A stretch of DNA of 64,000 nt, taken from positions 3,410,001-3,474,000 of the forward strand of contig CM066310.1 in NCBI GenBank assembly GCA_033807695.1, written 5' to 3'. Shown here piece after piece: positions 23,465 through 32,467 of this stretch (positions are counted from its first letter, which is position 1; each line of letters opens with the position of its first letter). Under the pieces are notes generated by a model, which had not been told where the DNA came from, searched no databases, and saw only the letters and a program-made list of their open reading frames with translations. A program made the translations under genes and the position numbers. This stretch comes from Daedaleopsis sinensis (lineage: Eukaryota; Basidiomycota; Agaricomycetes; Polyporales; Polyporaceae).

Positions 23465-24215
23465 GCCCTAATTCCGAGCGACGAGGTGATGACGAGGCCA
23501 TATCTCCTGAACCGTCGCCCGGAACCTGATGACGAGGTACCTCTCGGGCATCGTGGGAATCGGGGCTACGCAATGAGCGCTCAATCGTGGCTGTGCATCG
23601 CCTCCCCGTGGCGCTAGGTGGGAAAAGGTGTAGTGACGAGGTGATGACGAGGTGACAAAGGGCCCTGCTGCCTGAACCGTGCGCGGGAACCTGATGACGA
23701 GGTACCATTTTGGCATCGTGAGAAGCATGGCTTTCCGATGGGTGCACGATTGTGGCTGTGCGCCCAGTTTCCGTGGAGTTATGGGGTGATCTCTGTTGTC
23801 TCTACTTTTTGAAGGGTTCCTATTAGTATTTCTAATAGTCTCCTATAAGTAGGTGTTACTATTGACCGCACCTGGGCGCTTAGTCAGCGTTTAAGCGCCC
23901 AAAAAGGCAAGGAAGCGTTTACATTTTTTGTAGTCCTGTGCGAGGGCTTTCTAAATGTATCAATTTTACGTTCTAACACTCATTAGTTAAGGAGTTATAA
24001 GGGTTACAAGATAGCCGGTACAATAGAATACACCATATAAGGGGGCAATGACGAACCAGCGACGAACCGGCGACGAGAAGTGACAAGGGGCTGTACTGGC
24101 TGAACCATCGCCCAGAACCTGATGACGAGGGACCATTTTGGTATCGTGAGAACTAGGGCTATCCAACGGCTGCACGATTGTGGCTGTGCGCCCAGTTTCC
24201 GTGGAGGTAGAGGGT
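23465..24215 (+). repeat. Three diverged ~150-bp repeats (GATGACGAGG family)
   Basis: Copies lie near 23485-23625, 23640-23785 and 24065-24215. Each contains CTGAACC.T.GCCCGGAACC or a close variant, then TGATGACGAGG, a CATCGTGAGAA-like block, GATTGTGGCTGTGCGC and CAGTTTCCGTGGAG. The last two copies are separated by AT-rich DNA that includes the AGCGCCCAAAAAGGC repeat. Confidence 0.8.
23855..24010 (+). repeat. AGCGCCCAAAAAGGC repeat, left of the retroelement
   Basis: AT-rich unit with ATTGACCGCACC, GGGCGCTTAGT, AGCGCCCAAAAAGGC, TTTTTTGTAG, a CTTTCTAA..TAT block and CATTAGTTAAGGAGTTAT. Two similar units follow the retrotransposon at 29935-30215. The retroelement therefore inserted within or between copies of an older repeat family. 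Confidence 0.75.
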
Positions 24216-24301
24216 AGTCTTTGTTTTTGTAGTGCGCTTAAGTATAGTAACAAGTGGTTTTTGAAGGGTCATTAGAAGGGTTGCTATTAGTAGGGCTTAT
24301 A

Positions 24302-24668
24302 TCGGGTTTAAAGTGGGATTTACACGAGTCGAATCAGCGTGCGCGGCCGCCTTAAGCGGCACGCGCCGCCGCTCAGGCGGCTCGGGCGAGGCTGACTACA
24401 GCCATGCGCCGCCCCCTCTCTTCCTCTTTCGGAGCAGCCGTGCTCTGCCGTCGGCTCCGTGCTGCGCGCACAGAGGGCCAGTGGTCAGGTAGGTCGTGGG
24501 TTTTGGAAGTCAGGAGTCTGCTTCCTTCCTTCTGACTTCCCACTCACGACTCGCCAGGTACGCACCACAGCCCGTCCCTCGTGCGCCCGTCTGCTTCTTG
24601 TTGGCTGACTTCCAACTCACGACTCGCCAGCCCAGGCTCGAGGCGTTCTCGCGTCGTAATTCAGCTAC
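24302..24668 (+). repeat. Split direct repeat A1
   Basis: Left terminus of the retrotransposon, identical to 29378-29744 (offset 5076). It holds GC-rich inverted segments near 24342-24385 and an internal short duplication of CTCACGACTCGCCAG. Confidence 0.92.
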
Positions 24669-24716
24669 ATAGGTCGCTACGCTACATCTATCGATCAATT
24701 TTTCAGCATCATTTCC

Positions 24717-26120
24717 ATGGCGGATGGCGAGACAAACCCAGCCGAAGCATCGGTTCCCCAATCGCAATCGACAGCCGGGGCTAGCGCTGCTCCAGCGGTC
24801 GAAACCGCCAGCGATGCCCGACTTGAGATCGTGCGACGATGCGAGGCAGTCGTGGAGAGTTTCCGGAAAGGAGACACAACAAGGCCTCAAGCCCTCTTTA
24901 CTATCTCGGCTCTCCTCTCCAAGCCCGCGAGTAAGCTATCGAAGCAAGAGTACGCAGCCACCTTCGACTCGTACCTCGAGATGCTCTTGGAAGCACAGCG
25001 GGAGCGAGAGGGAAAAGCGTCAGGGGCCGCCGCGGCTGAGCTTGGCCGAGCGGCTGGGAGTACCGTCGGGAATCCCCCCGGCATCACCGGCGCACAACCT
25101 GCAGTCACGAATGGAGGTGTTAGAAACCCCGATGCTCGTGCTCAACTCGCAGCTGCCGGTGGCACGGCTTCAGCCGCTACTGGAGGAAGCGCGCCCACGC
25201 ACTCCGCTGCAGGAGCGCCTCCGGAGTCCGGCGAGAAGCGTAGGACCCAGGCCGGACAGCGCGGTTCAGCCCACTCGTCCGATGAAGAGTCTTCCGAGGG
25301 AGAAGGACTGCCACGCTCCAAGCGCTCCCGAGTCGATCCCGATGACTACGCTTGGATCCCCGCCGACAGAGTCCTCAAGCACGCTCTGCGTCCCGAGCTT
25401 CAAGAGACACTTAGACTGCTCCGGATCTACCGGAAGGACGTCCGACAAGCAAAAGCTGAGATCATCAGCTCAGTCTCAGCACCCGAGTTCCCGGAGAGCG
25501 AATGGATCAACATACTCTCAGGAAGGCCCGTTGACCTCGACCAGGTTTTCTCCGGGTCTTTCTCCAACGAGCCCGACACTAGGCTCACTCAGCGTATCGG
25601 AGACGTTGAGCTCGCTTTCGGAACCCGAGAGCCAGCGAAACGGATCCGGTGTGCCGCCGATTGGAACATCGCGTGGGACATCACGGCAGACGCGACAACC
25701 TATGCCTTCCCAGGTCGCCGACTCGAACTGCGAACGTACGGAAAATATATTCACGGCCTCTTCGGAGCGCTCGCTACCATGGTCCACCCCCGTGTCTTCG
25801 AATTTGACCGCGCGGTGCGCAAACGCGTCGCCGGCGTGCGGACCCTCCTGCTTTCCGACGTGCACGAGTTCGCTAACTTGCGGACACAATTCATCGACTC
25901 CCTCGGTGCGGCCGTCCTCGGAACGCCCGCTGAAAAGGCCAAGGAGTCCATCTCATCGGGAAAGCGTTCGCCGCGCAAGACCGAGGTCTGCCGCAACTGG
26001 AACCTCGGACGCTGCTCAAACCTCGCCAGCTCTTGTCGGTACCGACACGCATGCGCGTCCTGCGGAGGAGTTGGGCACGCCAAGCCCCAATGCACTAAGG
26101 GAACGGGCGGACAGGCCTGA
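24717..26120 (+). CDS. Retrotransposon Gag-like protein with zinc knuckle
   Basis: 467 codons, starting 48 nt after repeat A1. The protein is the presumed nucleocapsid/structural component that packages element RNA. The N-terminal half is alanine/serine/glutamate-rich and probably disordered. The middle (about residues 210-400) looks globular. The C-terminus carries a cysteine/histidine cluster: a CCCH-like group beginning CRNWNLGRC, then a standard CX2CX4HX4C knuckle (CASCGGVGHAKPQC, near residues 447-460), typical of RNA-binding Gag proteins. The frame is fully overlapped by the pol frame, whose first ATG lies 7 nt downstream. The start is the first ATG after A1 and sits in CCATGG context. 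Confidence 0.85.
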   Translation: MADGETNPAEASVPQSQSTAGASAAPAVETASDARLEIVRRCEAVVESFRKGDTTRPQALFTISALLSKPASKLSKQEYAATFDSYLEMLLEAQREREGKASGAAAAELGRAAGSTVGNPPGITGAQPAVTNGGVRNPDARAQLAAAGGTASAATGGSAPTHSAAGAPPESGEKRRTQAGQRGSAHSSDEESSEGEGLPRSKRSRVDPDDYAWIPADRVLKHALRPELQETLRLLRIYRKDVRQAKAEIISSVSAPEFPESEWINILSGRPVDLDQVFSGSFSNEPDTRLTQRIGDVELAFGTREPAKRIRCAADWNIAWDITADATTYAFPGRRLELRTYGKYIHGLFGALATMVHPRVFEFDRAVRKRVAGVRTLLLSDVHEFANLRTQFIDSLGAAVLGTPAEKAKESISSGKRSPRKTEVCRNWNLGRCSNLASSCRYRHACASCGGVGHAKPQCTKGTGGQA

Positions 26121-27975
26121 GTCGGTGGCGAAGCCGCGCTTCTTGCGCGGCTTCGTCTGGAGCGACTCCGATGCCGACGCGGATCTCTCTCGCTTCGGAC
26201 ACGTTTCGCTGACACACCTCCCTCTACCGGACGTCCCACAGGATGTCCGCGACGATCCCGAAACCAACCGCACCTTACTGTCCCACCCACACCTTTTCAA
26301 AATTGTATCCCCCGTTCTCACCGACCGGTTCGAGGCCCTCCTAGCGGATCATCCCAACCAACCTTTCGTGCGCTCAGTCGTCAAGGGACTTCGCGTTGGA
26401 TTCTGGCCATTCGCGGACCCACGGCCTACGGGATTCCCAAACACTCACGACGAGGTACGCGCGGAGCCAAACGACTCGACCGCGCGCCAGTTCCTGCGCG
26501 ACCAGCGCGACGAGGAGATCCGTCTAGGCCGATACTCCCCTGCGTTCGGCGTAGACCTGTTGCCTGGTATGCACAACATGCCGATTCATGTAGTACCCAA
26601 GCCGGGTACATCAAAACTCCGTCTCGTGAATGACCAGAGCGCAGGCGCGTTCTCGCTTAACTCCCTCATCAGACCGGAAGCAATCAAGGGTGCGGTCCTC
26701 GACAGCATCCCCGTTCTCGGTCGCGACCTCCGCGAGTTGCGCAGGGAACATCCCGGCGAGCCGCTAATCCTCTGGAAGTCGGACGTATCGCAAGCTTATC
26801 GCCAGCTTCCCATGTCGCCGTACTGGCAGATCAAACAGGTGGTCACGATAGATGGTCAGCGACACGTCGATCGCTGTAACGTGTTTGGCGGGCGCGCATC
26901 TCTGCGTATCTGGGCGGCGTTTAACTGTCTAGTACACTGGATTGCAATCACCAAGCGCGGCATACGACACATGGCCAACTACGTCGATGATAACTTCGGC
27001 CCTGCACTCCGGAGCGACTGTCGCTGGTACGAACCTTACCAAAAATTCCTACCCAGCCCGCAAGTCCAGCTGCTCGCACTGTGGGACGAGCTCCAGGTGC
27101 CACATTCCGAGACAAAACAAATAGCTCACGTCATCTGCCCTATCATTGGGTTTGAAGTTGACGTTAGCAGCTTCACAGTTACCCTCCCACGCGAAGGAAA
27201 GCAGCGACTTCTGGACGCCATCGAAATGTTCTGCAACATCTCGGGAGACCGTCGTCGCTCTCTCCGAGATTTCCAATCGCTCACTGGCTACGCAAACTGG
27301 GCGTTCAACGTCTTTCCCCTTCTCCGGCCATCACTTTCATCATGCTATGCGAAGATGGCGGGGAAAACCGCCAAACGTGCTGGCATCTACGTCAACGCGG
27401 CGGTCATCCGAGAGCTCCAATGGCTCGCAGGTCACCTACATGCGGCAAGCGGTGTCCGCATCCTCTCATCTCTCGCGTGGACGCCGGCAGACCTGGTGGA
27501 GACTCATCAAAGTGACGAGTTCGCATTGGTGGATGCTTCAGGCCGAGGGCTAGGCTTGTATTTCCCCTGGTCGCACATGGGCTTCTACTGCGACTGTCCA
27601 TCAGATGCCCCGACAAGTGCCATCTTTTGGTTTGAGGCGCTCGCTGTCTGCAGCGCCGTGCATCGTGTCCATATCTGGAAGAGAGCTAACCGCCGGGTGT
27701 CGAGACTCGCGGTATTGTCCGACAACACGAACACCGTGGCCGCATTCAACACCCTCCGTGCCTCCCCCATCTACAACAGCATTCTCGTCTCGTCCATAGA
27801 CATACTCATAGCGGACAACATGGAACTCCGTGTTGATCATGTTCCCGGCCGGTACAATTCGATCGCCGACGCACTCTCACGCGGCAACCTTGACCTTGCC
27901 TTGCGGCTCGACCCCACACTGCGGATCTTCCCCTTTAAACCCCCTCAGGATGCGATGGGGGCAATCAAAAAATGA
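24724..27975 (+). CDS. Retrotransposon Pol: reverse transcriptase and RNase H
   Basis: Open frame of 1083 codons, shifted +1 relative to gag. The recognisable enzyme begins after about residue 460, near the end of gag (26.1 kb). Reverse transcriptase motifs are VPKPGTSKLRLVND, SDVSQAYRQLP and the catalytic YVDDN (residues about 753-757). RNase H motifs are ALVDASG (first Asp near 937), LSDNTNTVAAFN (near 999-1010) and DHVPGRYNSIADALSRG (near 1038). There is no integrase or aspartic protease. The stop overlaps the recombinase start as ATGA. The first ~460 codons are the other frame of gag, rich in Arg/Ser/Pro. They are either a real extension reached by leaky scanning, or an accident with the real product made by frameshifting or splicing from gag. 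Confidence 0.85.
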   Translation: MARQTQPKHRFPNRNRQPGLALLQRSKPPAMPDLRSCDDARQSWRVSGKETQQGLKPSLLSRLSSPSPRVSYRSKSTQPPSTRTSRCSWKHSGSEREKRQGPPRLSLAERLGVPSGIPPASPAHNLQSRMEVLETPMLVLNSQLPVARLQPLLEEARPRTPLQERLRSPARSVGPRPDSAVQPTRPMKSLPREKDCHAPSAPESIPMTTLGSPPTESSSTLCVPSFKRHLDCSGSTGRTSDKQKLRSSAQSQHPSSRRANGSTYSQEGPLTSTRFSPGLSPTSPTLGSLSVSETLSSLSEPESQRNGSGVPPIGTSRGTSRQTRQPMPSQVADSNCERTENIFTASSERSLPWSTPVSSNLTARCANASPACGPSCFPTCTSSLTCGHNSSTPSVRPSSERPLKRPRSPSHRESVRRARPRSAATGTSDAAQTSPALVGTDTHARPAEELGTPSPNALRERADRPESVAKPRFLRGFVWSDSDADADLSRFGHVSLTHLPLPDVPQDVRDDPETNRTLLSHPHLFKIVSPVLTDRFEALLADHPNQPFVRSVVKGLRVGFWPFADPRPTGFPNTHDEVRAEPNDSTARQFLRDQRDEEIRLGRYSPAFGVDLLPGMHNMPIHVVPKPGTSKLRLVNDQSAGAFSLNSLIRPEAIKGAVLDSIPVLGRDLRELRREHPGEPLILWKSDVSQAYRQLPMSPYWQIKQVVTIDGQRHVDRCNVFGGRASLRIWAAFNCLVHWIAITKRGIRHMANYVDDNFGPALRSDCRWYEPYQKFLPSPQVQLLALWDELQVPHSETKQIAHVICPIIGFEVDVSSFTVTLPREGKQRLLDAIEMFCNISGDRRRSLRDFQSLTGYANWAFNVFPLLRPSLSSCYAKMAGKTAKRAGIYVNAAVIRELQWLAGHLHAASGVRILSSLAWTPADLVETHQSDEFALVDASGRGLGLYFPWSHMGFYCDCPSDAPTSAIFWFEALAVCSAVHRVHIWKRANRRVSRLAVLSDNTNTVAAFNTLRASPIYNSILVSSIDILIADNMELRVDHVPGRYNSIADALSRGNLDLALRLDPTLRIFPFKPPQDAMGAIKK

Positions 27976-28979
27976 TCCCCAGATCACAGATGTCGCGTCA
28001 GCCTCCCAGGCAGGCGTGGCCTCTCGCGCGGTTGCTCCACGAACGTGCAATCGCGCTCGAGCATGCGCTCGAGCAATCTACAGCTGCCTCGTACTCCTCA
28101 GCACTCAATTCCTATCTCACTTTCTGTGACCTTCACCGCTTCCAGATCCACCCGACCGAAAACAACCTCAGCCTATATGTTGTTTTCCAATCTCATCACA
28201 TTGAACCACGATCTGTCGACTCCTACCTCTCGGGAATCTGCAGCGAACTAGAACCATTTTACCCCGATATTCGCGCACGCCGACGCTCGCCGCTCGTCTC
28301 ACGCACCTTAAAAGGATGCAAGCGCTTGTACAGCAAACCAGTCCGTCGGAAGCGTGCGCTCACACGCGACGACCTCAATCTCGTTTACAGCACCCTCTCC
28401 GCATCAGCTCAACACGATGACTCCCTTTTCCTTGCGATCATTCTCACGGGTTTCGACGGCCTCATGCGACTCGGCGAGTTAGTCTGGCCGGACAATCATC
28501 GACTCCGCACTTTCCGCAAAGTGACTCGCCGAACGTCCGTCGTGGTACGTGCAGATGTCTTCCAGTTCCAGCTGCATTCCCACAAAACCGACAAAAACTT
28601 CGCCGGGGACACTATCCTCATCAAAAGGTCCACGCGTGGCGCCGATCCCTTCACTGCTTTCACCCGTTACTTGGCAGCTCGGGATCAGCTCTTCCCTCTA
28701 CGCGCGGAGCTATGGCTGCAGGCGAACGGGGATATACCCACCCGTGCCTGGTTCATGCGCAAGCTGCGCCACTTTTTCCCCGCCGACATCAGCGGCCATT
28801 CGATGCGCGCAGGTGGCGCAACCGCGCTTGCAATCGAGGGCACCCCCGGTCCTACTATTCAAGCAATTGGGCGTTGGTCTTCAACCTCATGGCAAATATA
28901 CATTCGCGAGCACCCCGTCGTGCTCCACGCGATGATGTTCGTCCAACAACAAAACACCCCCGGCCTCTCCAGCTTCTGA
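27972..28979 (+). CDS. Tyrosine recombinase of the retrotransposon
   Basis: 335 codons. This enzyme integrates the circular DNA copy in DIRS-order elements, replacing a DDE integrase. The N-terminal part (about 20-110) is a SAM-like core-binding region with TAASYSSALNSYLTFC. The catalytic set is complete: arginine in GLMRLGELVW (near residue 167), a likely lysine in HKTDKN, HSMR in SGHSMRAGG (near 276-279), tryptophan in GRWSS and the nucleophile tyrosine in WQIYIREHP (near 311). The start codon overlaps the pol stop (ATGA), so translation may depend on termination-reinitiation. Length and motifs match Ngaro/DIRS recombinases. Confidence 0.9.
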   Translation: MIPRSQMSRQPPRQAWPLARLLHERAIALEHALEQSTAASYSSALNSYLTFCDLHRFQIHPTENNLSLYVVFQSHHIEPRSVDSYLSGICSELEPFYPDIRARRRSPLVSRTLKGCKRLYSKPVRRKRALTRDDLNLVYSTLSASAQHDDSLFLAIILTGFDGLMRLGELVWPDNHRLRTFRKVTRRTSVVVRADVFQFQLHSHKTDKNFAGDTILIKRSTRGADPFTAFTRYLAARDQLFPLRAELWLQANGDIPTRAWFMRKLRHFFPADISGHSMRAGGATALAIEGTPGPTIQAIGRWSSTSWQIYIREHPVVLHAMMFVQQQNTPGLSSF

Positions 28980-29260
28980 TCGTGAGCTCTCCACGTCCGC
29001 GCTCCCGAGCGCCCGTTTGCCGAACACCTCATTGGCGACCCCACAACTTCCCCTTTCCGTGATTCATTTCCTTTCATCAACTTCCCTTCCCTTCCGCTCG
29101 TATCTCCCATCTCTCGAGTCAAACACTAGAATAAAACCACAATGCCCACTCCATTCTCTCATATCTATCTCTCCCAACTCGCGTCTCTATCCTTTCACGC
29201 TCAAACATTATATCAAACACACATAACCCTCTATCCTTTTCTTTAGCTTTCTTACCATTC
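28980..29260 (+). other. 3' noncoding part of the retrotransposon
   Basis: CT- and A-rich stretch between the recombinase stop and repeat B1. It has an AATAAAA-like signal near 29130, but no gene. Confidence 0.5.
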
Positions 29261-29377
29261 GTACTCGCGAAAAACAACACGTACCGCTGGACGCTCCCCT
29301 GGCCACGCGCCGGAGCGTCCGAGTCTTGCTACAACACCCTATGCGTGTTACCTAGACGCGAGAGCGCCGCAGATTTG
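29261..29377 (+). repeat. Split direct repeat B1
   Basis: Identical to 29814-29930 (offset 553). It directly abuts A2 at 29377/29378, the joint expected for the template-like B1-A2 region of split-repeat elements. Confidence 0.92.
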
Positions 29378-29744
29378 TCGGGTTTAAAGTGGGATTTACA
29401 CGAGTCGAATCAGCGTGCGCGGCCGCCTTAAGCGGCACGCGCCGCCGCTCAGGCGGCTCGGGCGAGGCTGACTACAGCCATGCGCCGCCCCCTCTCTTCC
29501 TCTTTCGGAGCAGCCGTGCTCTGCCGTCGGCTCCGTGCTGCGCGCACAGAGGGCCAGTGGTCAGGTAGGTCGTGGGTTTTGGAAGTCAGGAGTCTGCTTC
29601 CTTCCTTCTGACTTCCCACTCACGACTCGCCAGGTACGCACCACAGCCCGTCCCTCGTGCGCCCGTCTGCTTCTTGTTGGCTGACTTCCAACTCACGACT
29701 CGCCAGCCCAGGCTCGAGGCGTTCTCGCGTCGTAATTCAGCTAC
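29378..29744 (+). repeat. Split direct repeat A2
   Basis: Second copy of A1, starting with TCGGGTTTAAAGTGGG directly after B1. It is followed by a 69-bp segment that is not repeated elsewhere in the element. Confidence 0.92.
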
Positions 29745-29813
29745 CCTCCATCCCGCCTCTTTTGCAATGTTACCTCTCGTACGTGTACAACCTGTATCTA
29801 CCATGTACCATTT

Positions 29814-29930
29814 GTACTCGCGAAAAACAACACGTACCGCTGGACGCTCCCCTGGCCACGCGCCGGAGCGTCCGAGTCTTGCTACAACACCCTATGCGTG
29901 TTACCTAGACGCGAGAGCGCCGCAGATTTG
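29814..29930 (+). repeat. Split direct repeat B2
   Basis: Right terminus of the retrotransposon, ending GCCGCAGATTTG before flanking DNA. Confidence 0.92.
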
Positions 29931-29934
29931 ACTG

Positions 29935-30215
29935 GTTGTATTGACCGCACCGGGGCGCTTAGTAAGCAAAAAAGCGCCCAAAAAGGCGAAGTAGCATTTT
30001 TGTTTTTTGTAGCCAGGGTCAGTAGCTTTCTGACTATATCAGTTTCACTTTGTTATGACCATTAGTTAAGGAGTTATTGGCGATACAAAAGTAACAAAAT
30101 AAGCGCCCAAAAAGACGAACAAGCGTTTTCGTTTTTTGTAGCCCTGGTCAATAGCTTTCTAACTATACTAGTTTCACTTGATTATAGTCAATAGATAAAA
30201 AGTTATGGGCCATAC
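29935..30215 (+). repeat. AGCGCCCAAAAAGGC repeats, right of the retroelement
   Basis: Two tandem diverged units (about 29935-30090 and 30095-30215) of the family also seen at 23855-24010. Each has AGCGCCCAAAAAG.CGAA, GTTTTTTGTAGCC, GGTCA.TAGCTTTCT.ACTAT and a TAGT(T/A)AA...AGTTAT.GG block. Confidence 0.8.
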
Positions 30216-30219
30216 AAGT

Positions 30220-30960
30220 TGGCTACTATATATGTTACAGTACTATTGTTGCGAAGCGCTGGTCAATAATAAAACACTGGGCCAACTATTTAGTACATCA
30301 CACTATTATTTGGGCACTATAGAAAATAAGCAGTAGCATGGTTGTGGCAGAACACAAACTAATGGTGCTGCGCTGCACTGTACTAATAGTGTGCGAAGCA
30401 GCGCAAGGTCAGTATGAGTAGAAATTATTGTAGTGTTGCATCTAATAGTATATATGCATTGACTTTTGCATATTATTGTGCGAAGCATGTAATAACATCA
30501 CAATAGTGACCATTAGCAGGGTAAGTAAGTACTGTGGATATTGTGCTGCAGCGCAACAATAACTACCACATGTAATAAAATATTGCGAACTCATACTATA
30601 CTACATTAATGTTGCGCAGTAAATGATGTGTGGTAGCTCAAGTATTGACTTCCGCATATTATTGTGTGAAGCATGCAACAACATGATGATAGTAACTATT
30701 AGGAATTGGCAGGGTAAGTAATAGCAGAGTAAGCACTGCGCAGATATAATGTGCTGTAGCATGTTAATAAGTACTGTACTATCTGTAATAAACTACTACG
30801 AACCCACAGTATACGACATCAATATTGCGCAGCAAATAACATGTGTGAGGTCAGGTGTTGAGTTCAGGATACTATGTGGCGAAGCATGCAAGGCGACTAT
30901 CAACAACATGGTGATAACTGTAATTTATAGTGTACTCCAAGGGGTGACTTAGGGTTAAAC
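30220..30960 (+). repeat. AT-rich tandem repeat, ~185-214 bp period
   Basis: Two to three diverged units beginning near 30459, 30644 and 30858 with TTGACTT..GCATATTATTGTG. Each has GCGAAGCATG, AGCAGGGTAAGTA, GTAATAAA.TA.T.CGAAC and a GTTGCGCAG block. The region is much richer in AT than its surroundings and has no gene. Nothing distinctive is seen from 30960 to 31035. Confidence 0.7.
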
Positions 30961-31039
30961 ACATACATTTTATAAGGTTTAGCTATTACACCCCCGGGAA
31001 CGATGCGGTATTGGTCAATGATCTCTCTTGTTATAAGTT

Positions 31040-32000
31040 AGAACAGCGTAACACACAGTAGAGCCCTTGCAAGATCAAGGGACCTAATGCGCCGTGGAGC
31101 CGGGAACGTAAACAGTCCTCGTTCGCGACCACCATAACACTTCTTCGGCGCTGACCTACATTGTGTGCTCGTCGTGGACTCGGAGAATTGTTGTGAAGGT
31201 CGCGAACGAGGACCCATCACGTTCGCGACCCCATCACACATTAGGCTCCTTGAGGCCCCAGAGGCTCTAACAGGACTTCGGCAGGAAGGCATTACGATCT
31301 GCAGTGCATGCTAGTCTGAGAGAGCCCTCTGGGGTCTCTGACCTATATTGTGTGCTCGTCGTGGACTCGGAGAAGCGTTGTGACGGTCGCGAACGAGGAC
31401 CCGTCACGTTCGCGGCCCTCCGGCAAACCACACAATATTATTATACCTGCCTGCGCACAACTCGTTAGAGCCTCTGCAAATTCACACGTCCTAATGCGCC
31501 GCGGGGCCGCGAACGAGACGGGTGCTCGTTCGCGACCACCATAACGATTCTCCAAGTCCGTTTCGAGTCCACAGTAGAGCTCAGAGACCCCAGAGGGCTC
31601 TCTCAGCCGAGCATGCACCGCAGATTCTAATGCCTTCCTGTGGGGATCTCGTTAGAGCCGTTGAGGGATCAAAGTGCCTAATGCGCCGCAGAGCCACGAA
31701 CGTAAATAGTCCTCGTTCGCGACCACCATAACACTTCTCCCGCGCTGACCTACATTGTGTGCTCGTCGTGGACTCGGAGAAGCGTTGTGACGGTCGCGAA
31801 CGAGGACCGGTCACGTTCGCGGCCCCGCGGCGCTTTAGGACATGTGAATTTACAGAGGCTCTCACGAGATGTGTGCAGGGAGGCATTATCGTGTGGTTTG
31901 CTAGAGGGCCGCGAACGTGACGGGTCCTCGTTCGCGACCGTCACAACACTTTTCGCAGTCCACGTCGAGAGAGAGAGTAAATCTTCATCTTTATACTGCG
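31040..32000. repeat. Satellite block with opposed half-units (left block)
   Basis: Units of about 95 bp occur in both orientations. They carry CCTAATGCGCCGC.GAGCC.CGAACGTA and CCTCGTTCGCGACC on one strand and their complements (for example GGTCGCGAACGAGGACC) on the other. The pairs create hairpins such as those near 31198-31240, 31385-31415, 31795-31826 and 31908-31940. A second block of the same family is at 34800-35560, on the other side of the five-exon gene. Confidence 0.85.
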
Positions 32001-32384
32001 TGAGCAGGCGAACAGATGCACCAAGACGCATCTAGTATAGTTGTGTAGTCAATCAGCAAGTACTAGGTATATCGTATCGTATGTACTGTCGCTGTTTCAG
32101 TGAGACAGGGGGTGCGGAGTGTTATCATTCTCGTGTACAAGTCCAAGTGTCAGCGCCCGGTGGGATGTCTGTAAGCAAAGCAGTTCCCGTGGAGTACAGC
32201 TCATATGCAGCTCGGCGGTTGCGCCTGGGGGTAGTAGCTGCCGTAATGTTACGGTAGTAAGGAGGCGCCGCCCTTGCTATCTCCGCAACGCGGCTATGGT
32301 AATCCCAAACATCTTCATTGAATTGACACGGTTGTAATGCCAGCGCCACGCAGAGCGGTGATGACGGAGCTCCGCGCTCACAGT

Positions 32385-32393
32385 TATATATAG
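32385..32393 (+). promoter_or_regulatory. TATA box of the 32468 gene
   Basis: TATATATAG about 80 bp upstream of the ATG at 32468, followed by a C-rich CCATCCATCCATCCATC stretch in the presumed leader. Confidence 0.6.
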
Positions 32394-32467
32394 TGATGGT
32401 ACATGTGCTGGCACCGGTGCCACCGCGTCCTCTCGCCCTCCCATCCATCCATCCATCTTGCCGTGCC

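Larger units (their letters stand above)
24302..29930 (+). mobile_element. Ngaro/PAT-type tyrosine-recombinase retrotransposon
   Basis: The order is A1 (24302-24668), gag, reverse transcriptase/RNase H, tyrosine recombinase, B1 (29261-29377), A2 (29378-29744), a 69-bp gap, B2 (29814-29930). A1 and A2 are 367 bp and look identical; B1 and B2 are 117 bp and look identical. Split direct repeats of this kind, together with a recombinase instead of a DDE integrase and protease, define the Ngaro and PAT groups of the DIRS order. No adenine methyltransferase domain is evident between RNase H and recombinase, which favours Ngaro. All three ORFs are open and the repeats are identical, so insertion was recent and the element may be mobile. 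No target-site duplication is seen, as expected for recombinase-mediated insertion. Confidence 0.9.

Noticed and set aside
24302..29744. LTR retrotransposon with A1 and A2 as long terminal repeats
   Set aside because: There is no protease or DDE integrase, a tyrosine recombinase is present instead, and the extra B1/B2 pair fits split direct repeats.
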